A stretch of DNA of 64,000 bases, taken from contig NC_035178.2 in NCBI RefSeq assembly GCF_001659605.2, positions 32,009,127 through 32,073,126 of the forward strand, in the 5' to 3' direction. The stretch's first letter is position 1. Each line of letters begins with the position of its first letter. Of the stretch, positions 57,201 to 57,730 are shown in pieces. Position numbers and translations under genes: made by a program. The notes below the pieces were generated by a model that was given only the letters and a program-made list of their open reading frames with translations, did no database searches and was not told where the DNA came from. The stretch is from Manihot esculenta (taxonomy: Eukaryota; Streptophyta; Magnoliopsida; Malpighiales; Euphorbiaceae).

Positions 57201-57730
57201 CATGATCCAACAACGTGGCCAGCCATCATAAAGGTGAGAAGATTTATGAAAAAGTTTGCCCATGCTGTCTCAAATATGAAGCCACTAGGAGAGACACCAA
57301 CAAGAAGAGGTAAAAACCTATACAATCTGGGAATGTATTGGACAAGCACCGCTAACCTTAAAAGGTTTTTGGCATAATTTGCTCCTGATGATCCCAATGA
57401 ACGTGGTAGGATAAATAATATAATAATCTGCACATGATTATCATTACGAGGCAGCATAAAGATGCAAGAATTTTAACCATAAAGTTAATGGATAAAAAAG
57501 AACAGGGGGAGAGAGAAGAAGAAGAAAAAGATGATGAAGAAGGAGAAGCATCAACTAGTCACCACGCAAGATGCAAAAAGAAATGAACGTACCTGAGGAA
57601 GCGGCAATGCAACCAACAAGTCGAAAGAAAAATATCCACGGAGGTAGTTCAGAGCAATTTTCTTTGGATGGTCAACTAATTCTCCAGCACCAACTACTCT
57701 AGACTCAGGAGCTACATAAGCCAACCTAAA
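6137..57730 (-). CDS. CNGC20: Cyclic nucleotide-gated ion channel, CNGC19/CNGC20 type (5' end outside window)
   Basis: A plasma-membrane, calcium-permeable cation channel subunit. In Arabidopsis, CNGC19 and CNGC20 act in defence and cell-death calcium signalling. Nine exons, listed separately, join in one frame of 1545 bases with GT-AG borders and consistent phase. In order they encode the S2-S3 side ([14 protein letters not shown]), S4 ([17 protein letters not shown]), S5, a turret with Cys residues, the pore with the clade filter QISTLAGN, S6, the C-linker ([20 protein letters not shown]), the cyclic-nucleotide-binding domain ([16 protein letters not shown]) and an IQ calmodulin site ([12 protein letters not shown]). 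The C-terminal 514 residues are here. Family members are about 750 residues, so roughly 230-250 N-terminal residues lie past 64000. I saw no internal stop in the joined exons. Introns of 9.0, 2.3, 17.4, 15.2 and 4.8 kb are filled with transposons. CNGC19 versus CNGC20 orthology is not resolved. Confidence 0.88.
6264..7198 (-). other. CNGC intron 8, no transposon seen
   Basis: 935 bases. It contains an (AAT)n microsatellite next to the acceptor and otherwise ordinary AT-rich sequence. Confidence 0.7.
6276..6299. repeat. (AAT)n microsatellite
   Basis: About eight AAT units, 13 bases inside the acceptor of the last CNGC exon. Its position means length variants could affect the polypyrimidine tract or branch-point spacing. 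Confidence 0.95.
7199..7361 (-). CDS. CNGC20: CNGC exon: end of CNBD and C-helix, calmodulin region
   Basis: 163 bases. After acceptor TTACAG it reads [40 protein letters not shown] and [14 protein letters not shown]. The donor is GTTATT, a weak but GT site. Copia-A1 lies in the preceding intron, about 70 bases away. Confidence 0.93.
7409..7430. repeat. (TA)n microsatellite at the left edge of Copia-A1
   Basis: A TA run that replaces the outer 45 or so bases of the Copia-A1 left LTR. A second TA run sits at the right edge (11415-11438). Confidence 0.95.
7431..7584 (-). repeat. Copia-A1 3' LTR, outer end missing
   Basis: Matches 11260-11414 closely, including CTATTTATACAC (complement of a TATAAATAG box) and AATAAGTCAACA at the inner end. 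The outer TGAAGAATTTTGG block is replaced by a TA repeat. Confidence 0.9.
7585..7598 (-). promoter_or_regulatory. Copia-A1 polypurine tract
   Basis: CTCCCCCCTCAAG on plus is a purine run, CTTGAGGGGGGAG, on minus. It directly abuts the LTR and is the expected plus-strand primer site. Confidence 0.8.
7600..9180 (-). pseudogene. Copia-A1 reverse transcriptase and RNase H
   Basis: A broken frame. 9080-8760 holds the RT N-terminus, 8762-8142 reads [45 protein letters not shown] (catalytic YVDD present) and [18 protein letters not shown], and 8126-7796 has RNase H pieces ([37 protein letters not shown]). Frameshifts near 8140 and 8080 and several stops rule out function. Confidence 0.9.
9185..10863 (-). 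pseudogene. Copia-A1 protease-integrase ORF (gag deleted, integrase Glu to Lys)
   Basis: Open for 436 codons from ATG at 10863 to 9553, then continuing in another frame 9613-9185. A 13-residue N-terminal stub of the family gag is fused to the protease ([13 protein letters not shown], Asp40). Integrase follows with the zinc-binding WHRWLGHPS...[17 protein letters not shown] (first Asp), TDNGREYMD (second Asp) and, 35 residues on, NGVAKRKN, where Lys replaces the catalytic Glu. The downstream part holds the integrase C-terminus ([20 protein letters not shown]) and an SSxGELP tandem. Confidence 0.9.
10864..11201 (-). other. Copia-A1 untranslated leader
   Basis: GC-rich sequence between primer site and start codon. 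Open frames exist on both strands but are not conserved between copies (compare 23319-23633), so I treat it as non-coding. Confidence 0.75.
11202..11214 (-). promoter_or_regulatory. Copia-A1 primer-binding site (tRNA-Met type)
   Basis: On the minus strand TGGTATCATAGCC directly follows the LTR end TTCTTCA. It matches the initiator tRNA-Met complement used by plant copia elements, with one change. Confidence 0.9.
11215..11414 (-). repeat. Copia-A1 5' LTR
   Basis: 200 bp. It starts (minus) TGTTGACTTATTTGCTG and ends TTCTTCA, with TGTATAAATGG as the likely TATA box. Confidence 0.92.
11415..11438. repeat. (AT)n microsatellite at the right edge of Copia-A1
   Basis: A 24-base AT run immediately outside the intact LTR. 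Confidence 0.95.
11439..12196 (-). other. CNGC intron 7, unique-looking part
   Basis: AT-rich intron with a run of about 20 A near 12018-12037. No transposon recognised. Confidence 0.6.
12197..12443 (-). CDS. CNGC20: CNGC exon: cyclic-nucleotide-binding domain
   Basis: 247 bases. It starts [20 protein letters not shown], continues [20 protein letters not shown] and [20 protein letters not shown] (beta-roll and phosphate-binding cassette) and ends [11 protein letters not shown] plus one base at donor GTATGG. Confidence 0.94.
12612..12741 (-). CDS. CNGC20: CNGC exon: C-linker
   Basis: 130 bases. It reads [20 protein letters not shown] and [20 protein letters not shown], ending VKK at donor GTGAGA. 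The acceptor is ATGTAG. It is separated from the next exon by 168 bases. Confidence 0.93.
12975..13182 (+). repeat. Copia-A solo LTR
   Basis: 208 bp in plus orientation, TGTTGACTTATTTGCTGA...AAATTCTTCA, with the same internal landmarks as the A1 LTRs (AATTATTTGCTTCC, TGTATAAATAG). No internal sequence follows. I could not find a clean 5-bp duplication (GATGC versus AATGG). Confidence 0.85.
13183..13600. other. CNGC intron 5, unclassified
   Basis: AT-rich sequence with a short A run near 13400. I see no coding similarity. Confidence 0.5.
13601..13990 (+). pseudogene. Copia RNase H end and RT crumbs
   Basis: About 13690-13745 reads [17 protein letters not shown] then stop, the C-terminal end of a family-D-like RNase H. 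About 13925-13985 reads [20 protein letters not shown], an RT fragment like [20 protein letters not shown] in Copia-B1. The order (RNase H before RT) shows these are two unrelated crumbs. Confidence 0.6.
13991..14200 (-). repeat. Copia-A2 3' LTR
   Basis: 210 bp, from TGAAGAATTTTGG to AATAAGTCAACA on plus. An AAATC pentamer is expanded near 14141-14166. A purine tract follows at 14201-14214. Confidence 0.92.
14208..15449 (-). pseudogene. Copia-A2 RNase H and RT, first RT copy
   Basis: 14705-14208 is open with RNase H ([42 protein letters not shown]) to the natural end. 15252-14512 holds the RT palm to RNase H start ([51 protein letters not shown]). A frameshift near 14600 separates them, and [10 protein letters not shown] is broken by TAA at about 15294 (Lys codon AAA to TAA). 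Confidence 0.9.
14668..16231 (-). repeat. 782-bp tandem duplication of the RT region in Copia-A2
   Basis: 14668-15449 and 15450-16231 align without gaps. I counted four base differences: C/T at 14957/15739, G/A at about 15179/15961, G/T at about 15411/16193 and C/T at about 15441/16223. Both copies contain the same TAA in YGL*QSPRAW, so that stop predates the duplication. Confidence 0.95.
15450..16231 (-). pseudogene. Copia-A2 RT, second copy
   Basis: A second copy of the RT palm (open 16034-15414), joined at 15450 to the start of the first copy. YVDD is present. The duplication puts two RT cores in tandem in the polyprotein. Confidence 0.9.
16074..17386 (-). pseudogene. Copia-A2 integrase C-terminus and RT N-terminus
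   Basis: Open for 412 codons, 17312-16074: [40 protein letters not shown], a variable linker with a 27-base in-frame tandem repeat (16675-16728), then [20 protein letters not shown] and [20 protein letters not shown]. It ends at YGL stop. Just upstream, at about 17326-17350, NGVAKRKN again shows Lys at the catalytic Glu position. Copia-B1 cuts the frame at 17387. Confidence 0.9.
17382..17386 (+). repeat. Target site duplication of Copia-B1, left
   Basis: TATCC, repeated at 21448-21452 right of the element. Removing the element and one copy restores the family A integrase sequence seen at 9901-9940. Confidence 0.95.
17387..17571 (+). repeat. Copia-B1 5' LTR
   Basis: 185 bp, TGTTATCAGTTATAG to CCTTCTACA. 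ATGTATAAATAGG is the probable TATA box. Confidence 0.95.
17572..17584 (+). promoter_or_regulatory. Copia-B1 primer-binding site
   Basis: TGGTATCAGAGCC directly after the LTR, complementary to the 3' end of initiator tRNA-Met. Confidence 0.95.
17585..17883 (+). other. Copia-B1 untranslated leader
   Basis: Contains a short tandem of CGGTACTGTTCA-like units (17781-17840). No gene. Confidence 0.7.
17884..21255 (+). CDS. Copia-B1 protease-integrase-RT-RNase H polyprotein, gag deleted
   Basis: 1123 codons, open to TAA just before the purine tract. Residues 1-26 ([26 protein letters not shown]) are the gag start and are fused at residue 27 to [15 protein letters not shown], which in the minus-strand relative at 61540-62690 lies at the far end of gag. 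Most of gag, including the CCHC knuckle, is therefore removed in frame. Then come protease ([13 protein letters not shown], Asp80), integrase zinc site ([17 protein letters not shown]), catalytic Asp271 (HSDVWGP), Asp334 (QSDNAK) and Glu370 (NGVAERKN), exactly 35 residues between the last two, RT ([22 protein letters not shown]) and RNase H ([29 protein letters not shown]). All catalytic residues I can check are present. A true start could be this ATG or the next. Confidence 0.95.
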   Translation: MVVLMAEVKTTTVTDVIPIMTKITEHKLNGSSDQGILISADEYAQFIQYQASIKSSNSSSITAIAESSNSTACLVSSSSKWVIDSGATDHMSGNSTFLSNLESHTSPSYVTLAYGTKSSVMGSGHVNLTPSLSVSSVLCLPKFAFNLLSVSKLTRALNCCVSFFPDHCVFQDLSTKQIIGRGSESEGLYILDQQLPRSPRSLVCSTRLTPFDVHCRLGHPSLSVLKKLYPQFHSLSILDCESCQFAKHHRLPILSRVNKRASSPFELVHSDVWGPYPVVSKFGFKYFVTFVDDFSRTTWLFLMKSRSELFSIFCAFYAEIQTQFNTSIRILQSDNAKAYLSGEFQSYLLQKGILHQSFCVATPSQNGVAERKNRHLLEVARALLFQMKVPKCFWADAVSTACFLINRMPSSILRGDIPYNILFPTKSLFPIEPRLFGCTCFVRDVRPQVTKLDPKSLKCVFLGYSRRQKGYRCFSPDLNRYLVSADVTFFESTPFFPPSSVYNTQEEEDDLLLYTVRSSSPQTTPTPFAHVPGRPPIFHVYSRRLEDSDSVPLPASSSTDPAPTDPSLSDLDLPIALRKGKRTCTYPISSCVSYDQLSSSRCFVTALDSISIPKTVIETLSHPGWRAAMEEEMMALDTNGTWELMSLPPGKRAIGCKWVFAVKVNPDGSIARLKARLVAKGYAQTYGVDYSDTFSPVAKLASVRLFISLAVTHDWPLHQLDIKNAFLHGDLQEEVYIEQPPGFVAQGESGKVCRLRKSLYGLKQSPRAWFGRFSEVVQQFGMKMSKCDHSVFYRNSDSGVILLVVYVDDIVITGSDIVGITSLKEFLKIQFHTKDLGSLKYFLGIEVMRCKKGIFLSQRKYVLDLLAETGKLGAKPCSASMTPNLQLTTEDSEPFADPGRYRRLVGKLNYLTVTRPDIAYSVSVVSQFMSSSTVAQWDALGQILCYLKGAPGRGLFYGNHGHSNIECFSDADWAGSKVDRRSITGYCVFVGGNLVSWKSKKQNVVSRSSAESEYRAMAQAVCEILWVRQLLEEVGFTNSVPAKLWCDNQAAIHIASNPVFHERTKHIEIDCHFVREKVQQKIISTGHIRTGEQLGDIFTKALNGTRVDYICNKLSMINIYDPT
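21251..21262 (+). promoter_or_regulatory. Copia-B1 polypurine tract
   Basis: AAGGGGGAG directly before the 3' LTR. Confidence 0.9.
21263..21447 (+). repeat. Copia-B1 3' LTR
   Basis: 185 bp, one difference from the 5' LTR. TATCC follows at 21448-21452. Confidence 0.95.
21448..21975 (-). pseudogene. Copia-A2 integrase N-terminal half
   Basis: Open 21975 to the insertion point: [80 protein letters not shown]. It is continuous with 17386 once Copia-B1 is removed. A 14-base tandem duplication (ATAAGCCATCATGC, 21960-21987) shifts the frame relative to the gag-protease part. Confidence 0.9.
21882..23318 (-). pseudogene. Copia-A2 gag and protease, nearly intact
   Basis: Open for 478 codons. The gag core reads [40 protein letters not shown] and [18 protein letters not shown], typical of copia gag (UBN2-type). 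The knuckle [14 protein letters not shown] has Phe and Tyr where the first and last Cys should be, so it probably cannot bind zinc. Protease follows ([14 protein letters not shown]). The 14-base duplication shifts the frame just after. This is the best gag in the window and shows what Copia-A1 lost. Confidence 0.9.
23319..23633 (-). other. Copia-A2 leader, cut at 23633
   Basis: GC-rich leader homologous to 10864-11150. It ends at GGCTCCTAGATGGGTT, where the Copia-A1 leader (GGCTCCTAAATGGGTT on the complement side, 11126) continues towards primer site and LTR. Here Copia-B3 sequence starts instead. Confidence 0.8.
23634..25578 (+). pseudogene. Copia-B3 integrase and RT N-terminus
   Basis: Open to TAG at 25576-25578, where B1 has CAG (GFVAQGES). 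It has the integrase catalytic set [18 protein letters not shown] and NGVAERKN with Glu retained. It lacks the protease DSG. The first two codons of the open frame come from the A2 leader. Confidence 0.92.
25579..26712 (+). pseudogene. Copia-B3 RT and RNase H
   Basis: 25624-26121 reads the RT palm with [11 protein letters not shown] and stops at TAG 26119-26121 (B1 has CAG in VVSQFMSS). 26125-26712 is RNase H to the natural end ([24 protein letters not shown]). Apart from the two stops and the change of VCRL to VYKL it is well preserved. Confidence 0.92.
26720..26904 (+). repeat. Copia-B3 3' LTR
   Basis: 185 bp, TGTTATAGGTTATAG to TCTTTCTACA, preceded by GAGGGGGAA. Confidence 0.93.
26905..27393 (-). 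mobile_element. Copia-C1 fragment: 5' LTR, primer site and leader
   Basis: On the minus strand the LTR is 27393-27211 (TGTTATAGTGTGAACATAAT to TTTATTACA), followed by the primer site TGGTATTAGAGCC (27210-27198) and a leader to 26905. There the sequence meets the end of Copia-B3. No coding part remains. Confidence 0.8.
27394..27926 (-). other. CNGC intron 5, 5' part
   Basis: AT-rich intron sequence next to the exon donor. No transposon recognised. Confidence 0.5.
27927..28004 (-). CDS. CNGC20: CNGC exon: C-linker start
   Basis: 78 bases. With the carried AG it encodes [20 protein letters not shown] followed by LPQELR. The acceptor is TTCCAG and the donor GTACGC. It is a short exon between introns of 17.4 and 15.2 kb. 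Confidence 0.92.
28005..28849 (-). other. CNGC intron 4, 3' part
   Basis: AT-rich. A short GC-rich patch at 28205-28255 and a segment with AATTGAAATCTTCATTTCATGAATTC near 28460 hint at an old MITE, but I see no clear inverted ends. Confidence 0.45.
28850..29060 (+). mobile_element. Gypsy-2 LTR-like end
   Basis: Contains CTCTATAAATAGC (TATA box) and CACTTTAATAAAGCATACAGCAGAGAATTTCTCTC followed by CTTTCTTTCTCAC (only key parts quoted). Nearly the same string recurs at about 38155-38210. A gypsy gag relic follows at 29350. Outer borders are not resolved. Confidence 0.5.
29094..29330 (-). mobile_element. Degenerate copy of the hAT-like MITE
   Basis: Shares AAATTTTAAATACTAAAAATAAG, GACCGGTTCGATT and GCCGAACC-like blocks with the fuller element at 29856-30323. 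Its ends have decayed. Confidence 0.5.
29350..29800 (+). pseudogene. Ty3/gypsy (chromovirus-like) gag relic
   Basis: The plus strand reads [20 protein letters not shown], then after a stop RLFDYMET and [10 protein letters not shown]. It matches the conserved gag core DxPxFxGxLNxExFLDWL...FF...YRLKGRAxxWW of Reina/CRM-type gypsy elements. It is broken by stops and cut at about 29800. Confidence 0.75.
29801..30411 (-). repeat. Copia LTR remnant interrupted by a MITE
   Basis: AAGAATTTTCTGTG at 29800 and ATCAACCTAATTAAGAATAC, ATAAAATCTCTATAATC at 30340-30400 correspond to the LTR at 49763-50106. The hAT-like MITE sits inside it and Copia-D1 cuts it at 30412. Confidence 0.55.
29856..30323. mobile_element. 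hAT-like MITE with GGGGTGAGCA ends
   Basis: 468 bp with terminal inverted repeats starting GGGGTGAGCAATATTCGG and ending CCGAATGCTCACCCC, a TIR type common in plants. The interior is rich in CGGTTCGGTT and its complement. No ORF. The flanks (TATTTATATTT, TAATTTGTA) allow only an imperfect 8-bp duplication. Confidence 0.8.
30412..30610 (+). repeat. Copia-D1 5' LTR
   Basis: TGTTGAGATTCTTTCC to CATTGTTTTCA, followed by primer site TGGTATCAGAGCC at 30611-30623. AATATATATACCCC is the likely TATA region. Confidence 0.92.
30624..31084 (+). other. Copia-D1 leader
   Basis: GC-rich leader homologous to that of Copia-D2 but without its internal duplications. The gag start (ATGTCTGAGAAGCAG, about 31050) is just present before the gypsy LTR. 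Confidence 0.7.
31085..32913 (+). mobile_element. Long gypsy-type (Tekay/Del-like) solo LTR
   Basis: About 1.8 kb starting TGTAATACCCAGCTAA, with CCTATAAAAGGCC (TATA box, about 31291) and the sequence layout of long chromovirus LTRs (TGCTCACTAGGCTTTT near 32625). It contains a short tandem GACCTTCGGATCTGTGAAAG (31952-31997). No internal gypsy domains flank it. Its right edge abuts Copia-B sequence at 32914. Confidence 0.6.
32914..33754 (-). pseudogene. Copia-B fragment: 3' LTR, RNase H and RT end
   Basis: On the minus strand, LTR 33103-32914, RNase H ([29 protein letters not shown]) and the RT end ([33 protein letters not shown]). It stops at about 33754, where family D gag begins in the opposite orientation. 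Confidence 0.88.
33755..34310 (+). pseudogene. Copia-D1 gag relic
   Basis: Reads [34 protein letters not shown], then a stop, then [14 protein letters not shown] and the knuckle [19 protein letters not shown]. The first zinc ligand is Tyr rather than Cys. A short tandem GGTTGTGTCAGATA (33755-33783) marks the left junction. Confidence 0.8.
34311..34830 (+). pseudogene. Copia-D1 protease remnant joined to integrase C-terminus
   Basis: [20 protein letters not shown] (34395-34460) is the protease start with DFG in place of DSG. Soon after, the sequence jumps to [20 protein letters not shown] (about 34585), the integrase C-terminal block. The integrase core is deleted (compare 51170-52190 in Copia-D2). 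Confidence 0.85.
34831..35815 (+). pseudogene. Copia-D1 RT
   Basis: [20 protein letters not shown], then [35 protein letters not shown]. The YVDD region is frameshifted (35700-35730). Confidence 0.85.
35816..36671 (+). pseudogene. Copia-D1 RT end and RNase H
   Basis: Open 35886-36671: [53 protein letters not shown] and [20 protein letters not shown] to the natural stop. The purine tract GAGGGAGAA follows. Confidence 0.9.
36679..37199 (+). repeat. Copia-D1 3' LTR, split by a TRIM
   Basis: TGTTGAGATTCTTTCT to ATCATCGGTTT at 36880, then the TRIM, then GGTTT (its duplication) and CA at 37198-37199. Confidence 0.9.
36881..37192 (+). mobile_element. TRIM-1a, complete terminal-repeat retrotransposon in miniature
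   Basis: 312 bp: LTR 36881-36995, primer site TGGTATCAGAGCC (36996-37008), a short non-coding centre, purine tract GTGAGGAGGGTG, LTR 37078-37192 (115 bp each, TGTTGAATCCCACATCGG to CAAATTTAACA). Target duplication GGTTT at 36876-36880 and 37193-37197. It must be mobilised in trans. Confidence 0.95.
37205..37668 (+). other. Unclassified, possibly gypsy gag tail
   Basis: Lys-rich reading [20 protein letters not shown] near 37570-37640 resembles the linker after gypsy gag. There is no intact frame. Confidence 0.35.
37669..37975 (+). mobile_element. TRIM-1b, older complete copy
   Basis: 307 bp with two diverged LTRs, primer site TGGTATCAGAGTC at about 37785 and target duplication CAACC (37664-37668 and 37976-37980). 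The LTR ends have drifted (last LTR ends TTCAACG). Confidence 0.93.
38080..38215 (+). mobile_element. Gypsy-2 LTR-like fragment, second copy
   Basis: CACTTTAATAAAGCATACAAC and TTTCTCTAGTACACTTTC match 28989-29035. It may be the other LTR of the element whose gag relic is at 29350. Confidence 0.45.
38216..38660. other. CNGC intron 4, unclassified
   Basis: AT-rich. Repeats such as AATCGAGAATCGTAAAATTC and AATCAAGAATCATAAGATTC suggest an old repeat. No gene. Confidence 0.45.
38661..40008 (+). repeat. Tat-type gypsy 5' LTR, carrying a MITE
   Basis: Starts TGTTACATAACATCCGCCC and has CAGTATAAAAGGA (TATA box, about 38990), GACTTGAGCGTCAGAGTG and, after the MITE, CCGCCGCCTCACATTTCC. The left border is inferred. 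A primer-like ATTTGGTTCCATTGCCG follows at about 40015. Confidence 0.7.
39126..39919. mobile_element. Mutator-like MITE (794 bp)
   Basis: Ends ATGGTTTCAAAT...ATTTAAAACCAT, flanked by GGCACCCACC at 39116-39125 and 39920-39929. A 9-10-bp duplication fits the Mutator group. The terminal 100 bases on each side are GC-rich and full of TAACGG/CCGTTA motifs, while the middle is AT-rich. An open frame on the minus strand (39661-39437) matches nothing I know. Confidence 0.85.
40434..41117 (+). mobile_element. TRIM-2 fragment inside the composite
   Basis: TTGGTATCAGAGC, GGATCAGACAAATTGGGC and CGAACCACAATACCCAAGGG match TRIM-2 at 62762-63210. Its 5' LTR is missing. The 3' LTR ends GGACTGTTTCA at 41117 and is split by the reversed TRIM-1. 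Confidence 0.85.
40697..41008 (-). mobile_element. TRIM-1c, complete, reversed, nested in TRIM-2
   Basis: 312 bp in minus orientation with target duplication GTATA at 40692-40696 and 41009-41013. Complementary primer site GGCTCTGATACCA at about 40881-40893. Confidence 0.94.
41406..42150 (+). pseudogene. Gypsy protease region
   Basis: [12 protein letters not shown] is the pre-protease linker. [20 protein letters not shown] corresponds to the protease core (usually VDxGSSxNLL), with the active Asp changed. [20 protein letters not shown] is the conserved post-protease block. There are several frameshifts. Confidence 0.8.
42151..42810 (+). pseudogene. Gypsy reverse transcriptase
   Basis: [20 protein letters not shown], then a stop where WRMCIDF is expected, then [40 protein letters not shown] and [12 protein letters not shown] (catalytic YMDD), ending at TGA. 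Confidence 0.9.
42811..43562 (+). pseudogene. Gypsy RNase H
   Basis: [20 protein letters not shown], then [20 protein letters not shown] and, after stops, [16 protein letters not shown] and [20 protein letters not shown]. This is the standard gypsy connection and RNase H in a broken frame. Confidence 0.85.
43563..43950 (+). pseudogene. Gypsy second (archaeal-type) RNase H
   Basis: [14 protein letters not shown], then [20 protein letters not shown] and [17 protein letters not shown], followed by [14 protein letters not shown]. An additional RNase H after the first is the hallmark of the Tat/Ogre lineage. Confidence 0.82.
43951..45260 (+). pseudogene. Gypsy integrase and C-terminal tail
   Basis: [38 protein letters not shown] (zinc site), [20 protein letters not shown] (first Asp), [20 protein letters not shown] (Asn where the second catalytic Asp is expected) and SAYHPQTN. 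The tail reads [20 protein letters not shown]. Many frame breaks. Confidence 0.85.
45430..45575 (-). CDS. CNGC20: CNGC exon: selectivity filter and S6
   Basis: 146 bases. It starts [20 protein letters not shown], with AGN as the filter triplet of this clade, and continues [19 protein letters not shown] (S6) to NFLQALV, ending CGG AG at donor GTACAA. The acceptor is CTGAAG. The tail of the Tat gypsy element lies about 170-200 bases into the following intron. Confidence 0.93.
45790..46320 (-). pseudogene. Copia RNase H relic
   Basis: The minus strand keeps traces of the family B RNase H (reading through CACGAACAAAGCGATAATCA on plus) up to CCATGATGTCC near 46290. Strongly decayed. The short segment 45721-45789 before it is unclassified. 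Confidence 0.65.
46321..46508 (-). repeat. Copia LTR (family A relative)
   Basis: Contains CTATTTATACACAGAGAA and ends TTCGTCAACA, followed by CTCCCCCTCAAGTTGGTGCA, the family A purine tract and RNase H end. Part of a nested group continuing to 47048. Confidence 0.65.
46509..47180 (-). mobile_element. Nested Copia relics
   Basis: RNase H end (46510-46590), then another LTR (about 46600-46785, with a TA run near 46645), its RNase H end (46786-46960), a 55-bp LTR end ending TTCGTCAACA at 47048 that resembles 46450-46508, and a scrap of RT (to about 47160). Nesting order is uncertain. Confidence 0.55.
47189..47372 (+). repeat. Copia-B solo LTR with target duplication
   Basis: 184 bp, TGTTATAAGTTATAG to TATTTCTACA, flanked by TTTAT at 47184-47188 and 47373-47377. 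It is the product of LTR-LTR recombination in CNGC intron 3. Confidence 0.95.
47378..47903 (-). other. CNGC intron 3, 5' part
   Basis: AT-rich with a short GAT/TGA run at about 47852-47870. No gene. Confidence 0.6.
47904..48170 (-). CDS. CNGC20: CNGC exon: extracellular turret and pore helix
   Basis: 267 bases, 89 codons. It starts [14 protein letters not shown] after acceptor GTAGCAG, includes [10 protein letters not shown] and [20 protein letters not shown], and ends [10 protein letters not shown] at donor GTAACT. The Cys-rich S5-pore turret is typical of plant CNGCs. The preceding intron is about 9.0 kb. Confidence 0.93.
48171..48648 (-). other. CNGC intron 2, 3' part
   Basis: AT-rich intron sequence. 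No gene or transposon recognised. Confidence 0.6.
48649..48856 (-). repeat. Copia-A6 left LTR
   Basis: 208 bp, TGAAGAATTTTGGAG to AATAAGTCAACA on plus. Confidence 0.9.
49141..49748 (-). other. Copia-A6 leader
   Basis: GC-richer leader. Open frames (49204-49503 plus, 49650-49327 minus) share composition with other copia leaders here and have no recognisable domain. Confidence 0.6.
49763..50106 (-). repeat. Copia-A6 right LTR with embedded Copia-C LTR
   Basis: Plus-strand TAAAGAATTTGAAAGG to GTTGGTTAACA. The outer parts match 29801-30411. An inserted Copia-C LTR occupies about 49844-50022. Confidence 0.7.
49844..50022 (+). repeat. Copia-C solo LTR
   Basis: TTAGAGTGTGAACAAA to GTATCTTATTACA, about 180 bp, plus orientation, related to the complement of 27211-27393. 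The left border and target duplication are unclear. Confidence 0.7.
50272..50488 (+). repeat. Copia-D2 5' LTR
   Basis: 217 bp, TGTTGAGATTATTTCTG to AAAGGTTTCA. Primer site TAGTATCAGAGCC follows (50489-50501). AGTATATATACCCC is the likely TATA region. Confidence 0.95.
50502..51079 (+). repeat. Copia-D2 leader with 102-bp and 120-bp tandem duplications
   Basis: CAGCCCATTCTCCAC recurs at 50582 and 50684 (102-bp period) and CACCATCTTCCGG at 50796 and 50916 (120-bp period). Both periods are multiples of three, so long minus-strand open frames (50859-50494) are repeat artefacts. Confidence 0.85.
51080..51470 (+). pseudogene. Copia-D2 protease, gag deleted
   Basis: From ATG 51080: [20 protein letters not shown], then [20 protein letters not shown] (active Asp present) and [20 protein letters not shown], to a TAA near 51467. 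The expected gag, with the knuckle seen at about 34140 in Copia-D1, is absent. Confidence 0.88.
51471..52419 (+). pseudogene. Copia-D2 integrase, catalytic Glu to Lys
   Basis: [20 protein letters not shown], ECxSCQ with the first Cys codon now TAG region, [40 protein letters not shown] and, 35 residues after the Asp, [13 protein letters not shown] with Lys in place of Glu. The C-terminus reads [20 protein letters not shown]. Stops at about 51467, 51619 and 51861 and a frameshift near 52080. Confidence 0.88.
52420..54293 (+). pseudogene. Copia-D2 RT and RNase H
   Basis: Open to 53788: [40 protein letters not shown] (one codon lost in SPVAK), [53 protein letters not shown] frameshift at about 53755 precedes RNase H ([33 protein letters not shown]) with stops at about 53921 and 54008. 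Confidence 0.9.
54294..54521 (+). repeat. Copia-D2 3' LTR
   Basis: 228 bp, with an extra ATATGATTGGAATATGATTAG relative to the 5' LTR. Confidence 0.95.
54527..55576 (-). pseudogene. Copia-A5 protease and gag C-terminal part
   Basis: 54926-54534 reads [20 protein letters not shown] and [20 protein letters not shown] (DFG in place of DSG). Upstream, the knuckle [19 protein letters not shown] keeps all four zinc ligands, the only such copy here. Gag pieces ([20 protein letters not shown]) follow in broken frames. Confidence 0.85.
55577..56078 (-). mobile_element. TRIM-1d with three LTRs
   Basis: 502 bp in minus orientation: LTRs at 55577-55691, 55774-55884 and 55966-56078 separated by two centres, each with a complementary primer site (GGCTCTGATATCA, GGCTCTGATACCA). 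One duplication, GCCTG, at 55572-55576 and 56079-56083, so the tandem unit occupies one insertion site. Confidence 0.93.
56084..56584 (-). pseudogene. Copia-A5 gag start and leader
   Basis: ATG at 56218-56216: [46 protein letters not shown], then the TRIM. The leader extends to the primer site near 56584 (TATCATA, decayed). Confidence 0.85.
56585..56793 (-). repeat. Copia-A5 5' LTR
   Basis: 209 bp, plus-strand TAAAGAATTTTGG to AATAAGTCAACA. Confidence 0.9.
56800..57000 (-). repeat. Truncated Copia-D and Copia-B LTRs
   Basis: 56800-56915 is the complement of a family D LTR start (ends TATTTACAGAAAGTATCTCAACA on plus, only the family part quoted as TCTCAACA). 56916-57000 is the complement of a family B LTR start, ending CTTCCTACAACA. 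Neither has its other end. Confidence 0.7.
57179..57427 (-). CDS. CNGC20: CNGC exon: S4 and S5
   Basis: 249 bases, 83 codons. It starts [20 protein letters not shown] after acceptor GTGCAG, continues through S4 ([19 protein letters not shown]) and S5 ([20 protein letters not shown]) and ends LFGLQ at donor GTGGGC. It is separated from the previous exon by only 165 bases. Confidence 0.93.
57593..57730 (-). CDS. CNGC20: CNGC exon: S2-S3 linker and S3
   Basis: 138 bases, 46 codons, phase 0 at both ends. It reads [20 protein letters not shown] and then [20 protein letters not shown], ending LPLPQ, the conserved plant CNGC block before S4. The acceptor is TTTGTAG before 57730 and the donor is GTACGT after 57593. 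It is the most upstream exon I can place. The preceding S1-S2 exon was not found up to 64000. Confidence 0.9.
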
